DNA of 25,498 nucleotides from Blastocladiella britannica. Its lineage: Eukaryota > Blastocladiomycota > Blastocladiomycetes > Blastocladiales > Blastocladiaceae. Positions 9,258 to 17,684 of the stretch are shown here, one piece after another. The DNA lies in assembly GCA_025349905.2 (NCBI GenBank), contig MU624759.1, positions 1-25,498 of the forward strand, given 5' to 3'. The notes under the pieces are model-generated. The model searched no databases, was not told the origin of the DNA, and saw only the letters and a list, made by a program, of their open reading frames with translations. The stretch's first letter is position 1. The number at the start of each line of letters is the position of its first letter. The position numbers and the translations under genes were made by a program.

Positions 9258-10085
9258 ATGAACACTCTCTTGTCCGAATCTCTCTTGCTCACGCACTGCT
9301 TCTCAAACGCGGCCATTGTCCGGCGCAAAGATCTAACGCCCAAGGCGCGCACCGCAGAATGGCCACTCACCAGCACCGACCTTGACAAGCTGGACGCCAT
9401 GTTTGAACACCCAGTGACGGCACGCGAGCAAGGTATTGTCCTGGGAAACACTCCGTACCGTGTGCTGCGGGCCGATCAGCACTCGATCTATGGCAAGCTG
9501 GACGAGGACACGCAGGCCTTGATGCGGCAGCAAGAGGAGTTGGCGAAATCGCAGGAACAGCAGCAGTACAGTGGGGATGCGTCTATTCTCGCAGAGAGCG
9601 CCGGTGGTGGTACTGCTGCCACGACAACCACTGGGGCTGCAACAGCAACGGCACCAGCAGGTGCGACGGATCCTGCTCCAGCAGCAGCATCGACTACCGG
9701 TGGCCGATCCACGCAGCAACAAAACCACACCAATCTCCGACCGGTCTCGTCAGCCACGGCCTCCACCTCTCCTGGAACACCAGGAACGCCGTTCCCAGGG
9801 ACGCCCGACGACGGGTCTAGGCCTGATCGCGACAAGGCGGTGGTTCAGGTGGTGCGGCCGCCGGCATCGACAATGGGTGGGGGTAAGTACGACGGGATCC
9901 TGATCTGCTGTACGGGCATGTTTTATCTCATTGGGATCTACGATCGGCATCCGGGTATGGCGGTAGAAGGTACTTCTTGATTTTATCTTCAAAGTTTTGA
10001 TAAAAGTAAACTGACATTGGGGACTGCTGGGCATGAGCAAGCCATGGAGCGGCTGGCCGACTGGTTCCGATCCAAGCGCAGGTAA
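9258..10085 (+). CDS. profilin (profilin-4-like) with a large low-complexity insertion
   Basis: Model: join(9258..9969, 10042..10085), 251 residues against about 125-140 for ordinary profilins. Both halves of the fold are recognisable. Residues 1-80 include GIVLGNTPYRVLRADQHSIY, matching the profilin 'KYMVLRADD-SIYG' strand. Residues 211-251 include YDGILICCTGMFYLIGIYD and the last helix AMERLADWFRSKRR. Between them (about 81-209) lies a Gln/Ala/Thr/Pro-rich insertion, first a Glu/Gln-rich possible helix, then TPGTPFPGTP-type repeats. The insertion is GC-rich, stop-free and in frame, so it looks translated; removing it as an intron from a GTAC at 9566 to AAG at 9887 breaks the frame. Profilins bind actin monomers and poly-proline. 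The 72-nt intron starts GTACTT; a GTAGAA donor at 9963 with a nearby acceptor is a less likely alternative. Confidence 0.85.
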
Positions 10086-10204
10086 AAAAAAAGCCCATTA
10101 TGTTAATGTATTGGCAAGGGTGATGGTTAATTGAGATAACGCGATTTCCAATGTCGTTGCGTGTCCTCGGGCTGTGGGACAAGCGAGAGGAACATCTGCC
10201 CGCA

Positions 10205-10444
10205 TTATCGTCGCCGCGGGATCGCGGAAGTCTTGCGCTTTTGTTGGCCCTTCCGTTGACCTTGATGGCGGGCGTGGGTAGCTGGACGCTTGGCTTCCAT
10301 TTCAGCCAAGTGTGCCACACTCTGAGCCGCTTCCAGACGCGGCATTGATGCAGCAAATGCGGCCGCGTTGCCTGCTCCGCTTGCCGCTGGCTGGCGATCG
10401 TCCTATGATTTGAAGAGGTGGAACCTGTGACGTTCCGCCGTCAT
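10205..10444 (-). pseudogene. possible small gene or gene remnant with an in-frame TAG
   Basis: On the minus strand, ATG at 10444 opens a 13-codon frame (MTAERHRFHLFKS) ended by TAG at 10403-10405. The same frame then stays open for 65 codons to TAA at 10205-10207, giving an Ala/Glu-rich part followed by a very basic end (GQRKGQQKRKTSAIPRRR). Codon use after the TAG looks coding. CATAG could also be a splice acceptor for an upstream exon that I could not find. Upstream on the same strand are TATAAAT-like sequences near 10510-10525. I do not recognise a family. The basic tail suggests a nucleic-acid or ribosome-related protein, which is only a guess. Confidence 0.3.
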
Positions 10445-11015
10445 GATCAATTGACAGTGAGGTCAATTGGTTCATAGAATTGACTTGTGCTCTTTGACGC
10501 AAGTCATTTATATACATTTATATGTCTTTGTCTTGCTTTTCTACCTTCGCGTCATGAACACGTATCGGGAGGGGGGGGCCGATCGTCGCCAAGTTCCGCG
10601 CCATCACGCACGCCGCGACAGCGGTGGGACTGGGCGACATCGACGGGTTCTTGGACTGGGACGCGCTCTTTGAGGGGCGGTGGGATCTGAAGCGGTGGGA
10701 GGGGAGGAAGAAGAGGTGGCACGCCCACTGGGACGCGGCGAACGCGAGGTTTGTGGCCGAGTTGGCGGCCTTCCAGAAGCAGCCATGGTGACTTTTGTAA
10801 TTACATTTTTTTTGTCCAAAGAGCAATTTTTTTTTTTCAGCGACTCACTTCTAACCGGAAGGAGCGACGACTGCGAACGCTGGTCCTGGGACACACGCAT
10901 GACTGCTGACATGCGCGAGCTACTGACTCAATACGCCAAGGATGGTACCCTGCCGGAGGTGGAGGATACTGACAGTGACGATAGCTCCCTATCCGAACGT
11001 CAAAGGGAACCTCTC

Positions 11016-11047
11016 ACCCCAGGCACCGAGTACCCCAGGCACCGAGT
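11016..11047 (+). repeat. 16-bp tandem duplication
   Basis: ACCCCAGGCACCGAGT occurs twice in direct succession (11016-11031 and 11032-11047). Sixteen is not a multiple of three, so one copy shifts the reading frame of the orphan gene around it. Confidence 0.95.
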
Positions 11048-11060
11048 ACCCCGTGCACAT

Positions 11061-11088
11061 CCAGTACCACGATCCCAGTACCACGATC
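11061..11088 (+). repeat. 14-bp tandem duplication
   Basis: CCAGTACCACGATC occurs twice in direct succession (11061-11074 and 11075-11088). Together with the 16-bp duplication just upstream the added length is 30 bp, so the original reading frame resumes after it. Confidence 0.95.
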
Positions 11089-11149
11089 ACGAGGAGATGG
11101 AAGTACTTGGGGAGGAATCCGACCGAATAAATCCATTCAGTCAAAAAAA

Positions 11150-11336
11150 TGGTATGATCCAACAATTGGGACATCGTCTTGCTGGCAAGTCCGAGCAGCG
11201 AATTGCCGTAAATCCTCTTGGCGTAGTCGCCCCAGAGCTCCACGGTCTGAATGGTACAGCACATCTGGCTCGCGTAGGTTTGATCCATGCGTTGAAGCGT
11301 TGAGCCGAGTGAGAACGCGCAGTCAAGCTCTTTCAA
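11150..11336 (-). pseudogene. possible gene fragment with no start codon
   Basis: The minus strand is open from a TTG at 11336 and encodes a natural-looking helical peptide (KELDCAFSLGSTLQRMDQTY, then ASQMCCTIQTVELWGDYAKR, then IYGNSLLGLASKTMSQLL). The frame upstream meets a TGA before any ATG; the first internal ATG would give a peptide starting MDQTYASQ. Downstream it runs into the antisense of the orphan plus-strand frame, where the sequence stops looking like protein. The heptad-like spacing recalls BAR-type coiled-coil helices, but I cannot assign it. It is probably a 5'- and 3'-truncated copy or exon. It sits 43 bp from the divergent CLASP start. Confidence 0.3.
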
Positions 11337-11379
11337 CTTCTCACTGCACGGACCTCAAAAATACACTACGACGATAAGA

Positions 11380-14300
11380 ATGGAGGTACGCACGCACTGC
11401 CAGCCTATAGAGCCATACACGGAAATAACAATGAAAATGCAACAGATCCTACCCGACCGCCTGCAAAGAGACCTGCAGGAGATTGCGACCGCGCTGGCCC
11501 TGCGCGAGACCGAGCAGACGTGGTCCCGCATCGACGACGCAGTCAAGGCCCTGGACGCGCTCATTGCGGGAGCGCCGGAGGACCAGCACGTGTCGCTGTC
11601 CAATTTCATTCGCGCGCACCGCGACCCCATCACCGCGTTCTTGCGCACCGACCGCACGCGGCTTTCGGGGACGGCGTGCGGCCTGGTCAAGACGCTGGCC
11701 ACGAGTATTACCGCGTCCTCGGCCGCTGGGTCCGCGACGGCGACCCACCACCCGGCCGAACCGTTTTTGGGGGCCCTGATCGCGCTGGCCGGCCGCACCA
11801 ACCGCGTGATTGTGGTCCGTGCTCAGGAGGCCTTGCTTGCGGCTGCGCGCGCGTCGCACCCGGACACGTGTCTGCTCAAGCTGTGCGACGCGTCGCGCGA
11901 CGCTAAAATGAAGACGGTGCCCATGGCCTGTCTGCAGGCGGTCATTGTAGTTCTGGAGTCGCACGAGTCGGCCAAGCTCGAGGCGTCGGCGCCCACCGTC
12001 GAGGTGTACCTGCGTCAAAAGTGCGCGGCTAGTGCCAACGAGGTCCGCGACCTGGCTCGCAAGCTCCTGGTCACTTACAACGCGCGGTTTCCGCAACGGG
12101 CTGAAAAGTACCGTATACTTTTTTCCTGCGTGCTTCGCTGCATAACTGACCCCATCATGGATAGGCTGATCAACACCATGGATCCGGCCACGCGCAAGTA
12201 CCTGCTCAAGGAACCGGCCGCTAGATCCGTGTCGGCGCCAGTGGACCGCCGGCAGGCCATCAAGCAGTTTGTGCGCACGTCCATTCAGCGTGCTGTCCCT
12301 GCTCCTCCTCCACCGCCGCTTTCAGCACCTATTGCGGCTGCCACCAAGTCGGCTGTGCCCACCCGCACCTTGGCCGTATCCAAGCTCCAATCGCCATCCC
12401 TTCGCTCCACCGCCACCAAGGCGGGATCAGCAGCAACGGCGCAGTCGGTCGCCGGGAACCCCCCAACCCCAATCCCCATGGCAAGCAAACTTCCCCACCA
12501 CCACCACCACCACCCAGTGTCGGCAGCCGCCGTCACGAAAAAAGCCATGTCGGCGGCCCCTGCCACCATCACCACCGCTCATTCCGCGACACCAATGCGC
12601 ACACCCTCCACCATCTCGCTTCCTGGCACACCCATGTCCGCGTCTTCCACTGGATCAGCACCGCCTCACCACGGCGCGTGGACTCTGGCCGATCTCTCGG
12701 ACGTCCTGGACAAGGCGCGCAGTACGAATTTCCAGATCCAGTTCCGCGCGTTCGCCGGGCTCGCCAGTCTCTTACCATCTCCGCCGCCATCGTCCCCTGG
12801 GGGACTGTCAGTGCTGGAGCGGTCCATCGTTGACGTCCACATCACCGCGGGCCTCGGCGCATCGCACCCGAAACCGATGGCGGCCGCGCTGCTGAACCTC
12901 AAGGTCATGGCGACGATGCGCACGATCCCGGCCGACATGCAGCCGGACCTGATCGCGCAGTGCACGCGGGTCCTGCACCAGAAACGGTTTGCGTCCCAGT
13001 CCGAACTGCTCGATACCTGCAGCGAAGTGCTGTTATTGGTCGCCCAGGTCCCCGAGACCGCGGTTCCGGCACTGGCCCAGGCGCTCACGGCGCTGTCGGT
13101 GGCGACACTGAGCCTGGAGCAGACGCCGGCGCAGCACGCGCTGATGCACGCCGAGACCGCGCTCACCATGCAGCACTGCCGGCGCACCGTCGCTGGGTTG
13201 CTGGCGCAGGCGCTCGAGGCCGCGGGACCCGTGGGGGTAATCGGAATGGGCGAGACCGCCATGCATGCGGTGGCCACGGCGTCCAAGTCGATTGTTGCCG
13301 ACTCGATGTGCCAGGACGAGGCGGCGCGGATCCTGGCGGTGCTGTTTATGGTCGGGTGGGACGCGGGCAAAGTCACCAAGGAACTGGGCGGGGCGTGGTT
13401 CCACTTGTTTCCATGCGGGACGCCGGCCGTGCACCCGGACGTGGCGGCCATTTTGCACCCGGCCCCTATTGTTTCGACTGTTGTCAGTGCCAGAACGACT
13501 ATGCCGCCACCTGCCACGCCTGCCAAGCATGCGACTCCGCTAGTTGCGCGCACTCCGCAGGTGGTCAGTATGACGCCAGGCTCGAGCTATCACCACGCAG
13601 CGGCAGCAACCCCCCGCGACGGTTCAATGCCGCCCCCGATGACTCCACGTCGTCTCGCGCACCTCGCCCGGATTCCCGGCACCCCTGCTTCTGCCGCCGC
13701 CGCGGCCGCCGCTGCCGCTGGTACCCTGGGCAACGGCGGAACGCCGTCGTTGATTTCTTCTCCGCTGGCCATTTACTCGACGCCGCTTCCCGACTCGGGG
13801 GCCGCGGCAGTGGCCACGTCGGCCCGCAAGCGCGCGCTGGCGGCAATGTCGGGAGCTATGGGTCCGCCGCCCATGTCGCCTTTGGCGCGGATGACGGCGG
13901 CCCAGTCGTCGGCGTCGACAGGCAGCAAGAAACGGTCGTTTGCGGCTGCATCGGCGGCCGAGGATGACAGTGACATGCCCGCGGCCAAGCGCGCTGCACT
14001 GGACGCGTCGGTTGTTGTTGTGTCGTCGCCATCATCTATCAATGATGAAGAAGCCGAAGTGGAAACGACAGCAATCTCCAGTCAGGAAGCCGACGACCGT
14101 AAATCAGAAGCGGCCACCGACGCGGTGGTACAAGCGGTCTCCGAAGCGATTGACGAGGACGGCGCTCCGATGGTGCTGCAAGCGGCGCTGGCCGACGACA
14201 CCTACGACCTGCTGCTGCTGGACCGCACGCCCATGACCGACCTGCTGCTGTACCTCGAGCACGGGGTCGTGGACCAGCCAATTCTCGAGGCGCTGGTCAA

Positions 14301-15162
14301 TGCGTTGCACGCCGAACTGGCGGCCGCACGGTACGAGCTCGAGTCCATGCTACCGCAGTCCCAGTCGGTGAGCGGCAGCAGCCAAGATCACGATGAAGAT
14401 GATGAGGATGCCGAGATGGACATGTCGCCCGAACGGTTCCTGCGGGTGCTGATTCTGCTGCAACAAGTGCTCAAGCAGTTTGACGGCGGCGACGACTCTG
14501 GTTCCATGCAGTTACCAGCAGTAATTGCCGAGTTCTTGCTCGGCGCGGTGCTGAGTATGCCTGCCCCACGGTCGATCGACGACGCCGCCGTGACCCACAC
14601 GTTAGCAGCCGAAGTGCAAGCGCACTTGAGCTCGGTGATGCCTCCTGCACGGGCCATGGCGGTCTTGCGCGCGCACTGGCGCGACGCGCCCATCATGGTC
14701 ATGGGCACGGCTCGTCGGCTGGTGATGAAGGCATCAACGACGTTCGAGATCGATCACTTGGCCCGGCACCTCGTGCCCTGGCTCGCCGACGACGTGTTAC
14801 CCGCGATGGTCGCTGGCAGGGGACACTTGGGCGCGGCCGCGGCCAACTTTGTGGCGGCGCTGTGGGAGTGCGAGTCCGAGGCGGTCCGGGCCGCGGTGCA
14901 TACTGCCGCCGCGGACGCGGTCAAAGCACGTGCGGATCCGGTGTGGCGCGCTCGGTTGTTGGCACGACTCGCACGCAAGAACGTGGCGGTGCCGATGTTG
15001 CCGGCTCCGACCGAGTTTGAGGTGCGTCGCGGGATGGCGGCTACTGCTTCCGCTGATGCGCCGACGTCCTCTGAGGTCACGGACTCGGCAGTGGGGGCAA
15101 AAGAGAAAGAACAAGCGGTAGACGACGAGAATGCGGCTGCGGCGGTGGTCATGGCCACTTGA
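11380..15162 (+). CDS. CLASP: CLASP / Stu1 family microtubule-stabilising protein
   Basis: Preferred model: join(11380..11385, 11446..12107, 12165..15162), 1221 residues; unspliced it is a single open frame of 1260. The two proposed introns (60 and 57 nt) start GTACGC and GTACCG, end in AG, and contain AT-rich codons foreign to the gene. Removing the second yields RAEKLINTMDPATRKYLL, as in CLASP TOG domains. The first TOG (CLASP_N) is at about 15-235 (RLSGTACGLVKTLAT), with a second TOG-like array at 395-655 starting WTLADLSDVLDKARSTNFQI. Pro/Ser/Thr/Ala-rich basic linkers follow, with a His6 run near 331 and an Ala9 run near 735, and a C-terminal helical domain at 885-1170. The basic linkers should bind microtubules, and a TPIP sequence could be an EB1-binding SxIP-like motif. 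CLASPs rescue and stabilise microtubules at spindle and cortex. It is convergent to VPS33 with 58 bp between stops. Confidence 0.88.
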   Translation: MEVRTHCQPIEPYTEITMKMQQILPDRLQRDLQEIATALALRETEQTWSRIDDAVKALDALIAGAPEDQHVSLSNFIRAHRDPITAFLRTDRTRLSGTACGLVKTLATSITASSAAGSATATHHPAEPFLGALIALAGRTNRVIVVRAQEALLAAARASHPDTCLLKLCDASRDAKMKTVPMACLQAVIVVLESHESAKLEASAPTVEVYLRQKCAASANEVRDLARKLLVTYNARFPQRAEKYRILFSCVLRCITDPIMDRLINTMDPATRKYLLKEPAARSVSAPVDRRQAIKQFVRTSIQRAVPAPPPPPLSAPIAAATKSAVPTRTLAVSKLQSPSLRSTATKAGSAATAQSVAGNPPTPIPMASKLPHHHHHHPVSAAAVTKKAMSAAPATITTAHSATPMRTPSTISLPGTPMSASSTGSAPPHHGAWTLADLSDVLDKARSTNFQIQFRAFAGLASLLPSPPPSSPGGLSVLERSIVDVHITAGLGASHPKPMAAALLNLKVMATMRTIPADMQPDLIAQCTRVLHQKRFASQSELLDTCSEVLLLVAQVPETAVPALAQALTALSVATLSLEQTPAQHALMHAETALTMQHCRRTVAGLLAQALEAAGPVGVIGMGETAMHAVATASKSIVADSMCQDEAARILAVLFMVGWDAGKVTKELGGAWFHLFPCGTPAVHPDVAAILHPAPIVSTVVSARTTMPPPATPAKHATPLVARTPQVVSMTPGSSYHHAAAATPRDGSMPPPMTPRRLAHLARIPGTPASAAAAAAAAAGTLGNGGTPSLISSPLAIYSTPLPDSGAAAVATSARKRALAAMSGAMGPPPMSPLARMTAAQSSASTGSKKRSFAAASAAEDDSDMPAAKRAALDASVVVVSSPSSINDEEAEVETTAISSQEADDRKSEAATDAVVQAVSEAIDEDGAPMVLQAALADDTYDLLLLDRTPMTDLLLYLEHGVVDQPILEALVNALHAELAAARYELESMLPQSQSVSGSSQDHDEDDEDAEMDMSPERFLRVLILLQQVLKQFDGGDDSGSMQLPAVIAEFLLGAVLSMPAPRSIDDAAVTHTLAAEVQAHLSSVMPPARAMAVLRAHWRDAPIMVMGTARRLVMKASTTFEIDHLARHLVPWLADDVLPAMVAGRGHLGAAAANFVAALWECESEAVRAAVHTAAADAVKARADPVWRARLLARLARKNVAVPMLPAPTEFEVRRGMAATASADAPTSSEVTDSAVGAKEKEQAVDDENAAAAVVMAT

Positions 15163-15220
15163 TGGAACGAAGGCAATACACGCACCAAGGGAGGAAATCC
15201 GTTATTTTCAATATATTTTT

Positions 15221-17538
15221 TCACGAGGATGCAAATCCGCGCACAATCCTTTGCGCCGTCAACACCTCAGTGGTGATGACCGTGAGTGGCCGGGCCAGCA
15301 GCTGCCCGAGCAACCGCAACGCGCTGACTTCGGCCAGCGTGACCCCACCAAGGTACGCCACGTACACGTGTCCTCCTCCACCGGTCGCCGCTGCTCCCGC
15401 GTCCACGACCAAGTGCTGCGGAACAGACCGCGCGACCGCCGCTGCGTCGATCCGAGGTCGTGGCGGCCCCGCATGACTGGCCGATGGCGGCTGCTGTAAC
15501 AAGCTTTCCACTACCCGCACACTTAGTGGCGCGTACCCGGAAAACACGTACGCAATGTCCAGTGCCGTAGTTGGATCGGCGGCCGCCGAGGGGTCCACAA
15601 GCAACGACATGTCCTTGATCACGGTCTTCCAGGTGGCGGCGGTGCGGCGCGGGGTGCTAGTGCGCGCAGAGGCAATCAGGCCGGCGGATTCGAGCCGGGT
15701 CCAGGTTTGGTGGTGCTGGAATCCATAAGTCTTTTGATATTTCATGGCATTGTAAGATGAGTCTTTTTTTGACGACAGGAGCAAAACAAAAAAAAAAGGT
15801 CATACCAGTAAAAACTCTTGCCGAAGCGACTCGAGCTGCTTGTCCGACAGCGCTCCCGTCTGCGACGCAAGCGCCAGCGTGGCGAGCACCGAGTGCATTT
15901 CGAAGCCAGAGAAGAGGAGTTCCTCCATGTCGTCCATTTTGAGTTGGCCGCCCGAGACGACGCCTTTTTTTTTTTTTTTTGCCAGGTGAATTGTTGAACC
16001 AGGGAAGGTGAAAGAAGTAAAAAAAAAGCCGCACTGTGCTCGATTTCAAGGAGCCGCATGGCGTCCTCGGCTTGCAACCGCGCTTGGATCTTGGACGCAA
16101 GTTGCTTCAGATCTATTTGTCCCATTTCATTAGGCTTGAATATTCCATGAAGATAGAAAGGATCACGTACGAATGGCAAACGATTCCTTGAGTTTGGCAA
16201 AGTCGGGGTGACTGTCGACAAATGCTTGCATGGCTTCCAGTGTGCCCACTCTCAGGCCCTTGAGTTACTCGGCAAAGTGTAAATATCTCCGTTTTCACTC
16301 TGATGAATAAAAAAAGAGAAGACATACATTTTCGTGGGCAGCAATCACTTGCGTGATTTCTTGCAGAGCCGTTTGCGCTGCCGACAAGTCCAGATCGGCG
16401 ATCTTTTGGTACACGGGATCGTCGGCCTTGCTGAGCTTGTGTTTTCGGGTCCGGCCCATGCTCTCGGTTTCGACAAATCCAAACTGAATGTCGCAAAGAT
16501 GATCCACCATGCCCGAGTACGTCTGCGGAGTCATGAGCGGCGTGACAAAGTCCACGGCCCGATCAATCAAGATCAGCGTGTTGTTGGATGGAGGCCGTGG
16601 GGCATCAAATGTGGCCGCCAGGTGCACGTGCATTGCGTAAAACGACTTGGCGAGCTCGCCGCTACCGCGAATGCACGCAAACGACCCGATCGATGTTTCC
16701 AGTGCCAGGACCGCTTGTACCAGGTGATGGATGGCGGCCATGTCCTTGTGCTGGTATGGGATACTGAGGAGTTAGCAAGCGCAACTCTTAAATATAAAAC
16801 GTTACATACGGCAGCAAGCTGGCACAGGGACGGCAGTTCCAGGCTCAGCAAGTCATCTTCCAGTGCCACCAAATCGATCGGCAAGTCATGCACCTGCACG
16901 TTGGCCAGAACCCCGCGCTCGCGCAAGATCTGACGCGTGAGCAGCCCGGCGCGGGGCAGGCACAGGAGGAAAATGTGCTTATCGGACCCACTCGCCGGAG
17001 TGGTGGCTGGCGTTGGAGCAATGATCGCTGCTGATGCCGCCGCTGCCGTGCTATTTGGTTGCGAAGTCGTTGATGATGACGACCAGTTGAGCAGTGCCGA
17101 CGCATGGTCCACCACGCGGTGGATGAGGGCTGCATCGGACCGCACCATGTACACGATCGAGGTGTAGTCTGCCAGTGAGGGCGGCGACGACGGGGCCAGT
17201 GCGTCGCCGTCGAGGTACGAGATGGACTCATAGCCATGTTCCTTTGCATATTATGGCGTTTTAGTCGCCCACGATTGGTCGGCGGTCAAAAATAAAATAA
17301 AATGATAAACCTTTAAGAAGGCCGGGTCGGCAATGCGGGCAACAAGGCCAAAGATGGGCCGTGCAATGACGAGTGCTTTCTTGCCTGACGCCTGTTTTTC
17401 TTTGTAATAAGAACACCACGCGGATGCCATGGCAGAAAAAAAACATACCTTGGGAATTGACAAGGCCGTGTGCAGCAGGTGCCGCGAGTCCTGTCCGATC
17501 TGGGTCGCGAGATTGACTTTGGTTGTGTTCTTCAACAT
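15221..17538 (-). CDS. VPS33: VPS33, SM protein of the HOPS/CORVET tethering complexes
   Basis: Model: complement(join(15221..15730, 15806..15963, 16035..16112, 16171..16258, 16328..16750, 16810..17241, 17311..17391, 17449..17538)), 619 residues, within the VPS33 range. VPS33 is the Sec1/Munc18 subunit that guides SNARE assembly on endosomes and vacuoles. Family features: early GKKALVIARP, the ALEDDLLSLELPS motif of domain 2/3, NNTLILIDRAVDFVTPLMTP (the classic SM 'DR-D-vTPLL-q-tYq' block), then TYSGMVDHL, and near the C-terminus VYVAYLGGVTLAEVSALRLL. A Ser/Thr/Ala/Pro-rich insertion lies at about 110-146. All phases agree. The AAG acceptor of the 16259-16327 intron and the CAG acceptor at 16751 were chosen by family alignment. 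Seven introns make it the most interrupted gene here. Confidence 0.9.
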
Positions 17539-17684
17539 TTTTGATTTTTCACTTCATTTTTGCTGGCAAACGAAAGAGGTACGCCGCCGCTCCCAAAAGA
17601 AAACTGATATGCGTTATATAAACATGAAGGGGGGGAGGGAAGGACTGCTTGGGGGAGGGGAATACAAGGAATAAAGGAAAAGAA

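Larger units (their letters stand above)
10554..11303 (+). pseudogene. orphan spliced reading frame, probably a decayed or truncated gene
   Basis: Two exon-like blocks join cleanly: 10579..10787 and 10841..11303, with an intron GTGACT...TTTTTTTTTTTCAG of 53 nt. Block one encodes a Trp/Arg-rich peptide (DIDGFLDWDALFEGRWDLKR and on) with strong coding bias. Block two reads MTADMRELLTQYAKDGTLPE and then an acidic segment (VEDTDSDDSSLSERQRE). No start lies in frame upstream; an ATG at 10554 is one base out of frame across a run of eight G (10571-10578). Two short tandem duplications disturb block two (see the separate repeats). After about 11145 the frame continues to a stop but the codon quality drops and the opposite strand looks more like coding. 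I recognise no domain. It may be a rapidly evolving gene or a relic. Confidence 0.4.

Noticed and set aside
9566..9887. Possible large intron (GTAC ... AAG) that would explain away the profilin insertion
   Set aside because: Donor phase 2 and acceptor phase 0 do not agree, the length is not a multiple of three, and the stretch is GC-rich and stop-free unlike all other introns here.
9883..9888. GTAAGT consensus donor in the profilin gene
   Set aside because: Using it would remove the conserved YDGILICCTGMFYLIGIYD segment; it is read as coding.
10151..10348. Plus-strand 65-codon frame beginning MSLRVLG
   Set aside because: Opposite strand has better codon bias and a basic tail; the plus frame has a hydrophobic but featureless product and no context.
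16301..16327. 27-nt intron in VPS33
   Set aside because: Shorter than any other intron here; the 69-nt alternative aligns better to the SM family, though the short form keeps frame.
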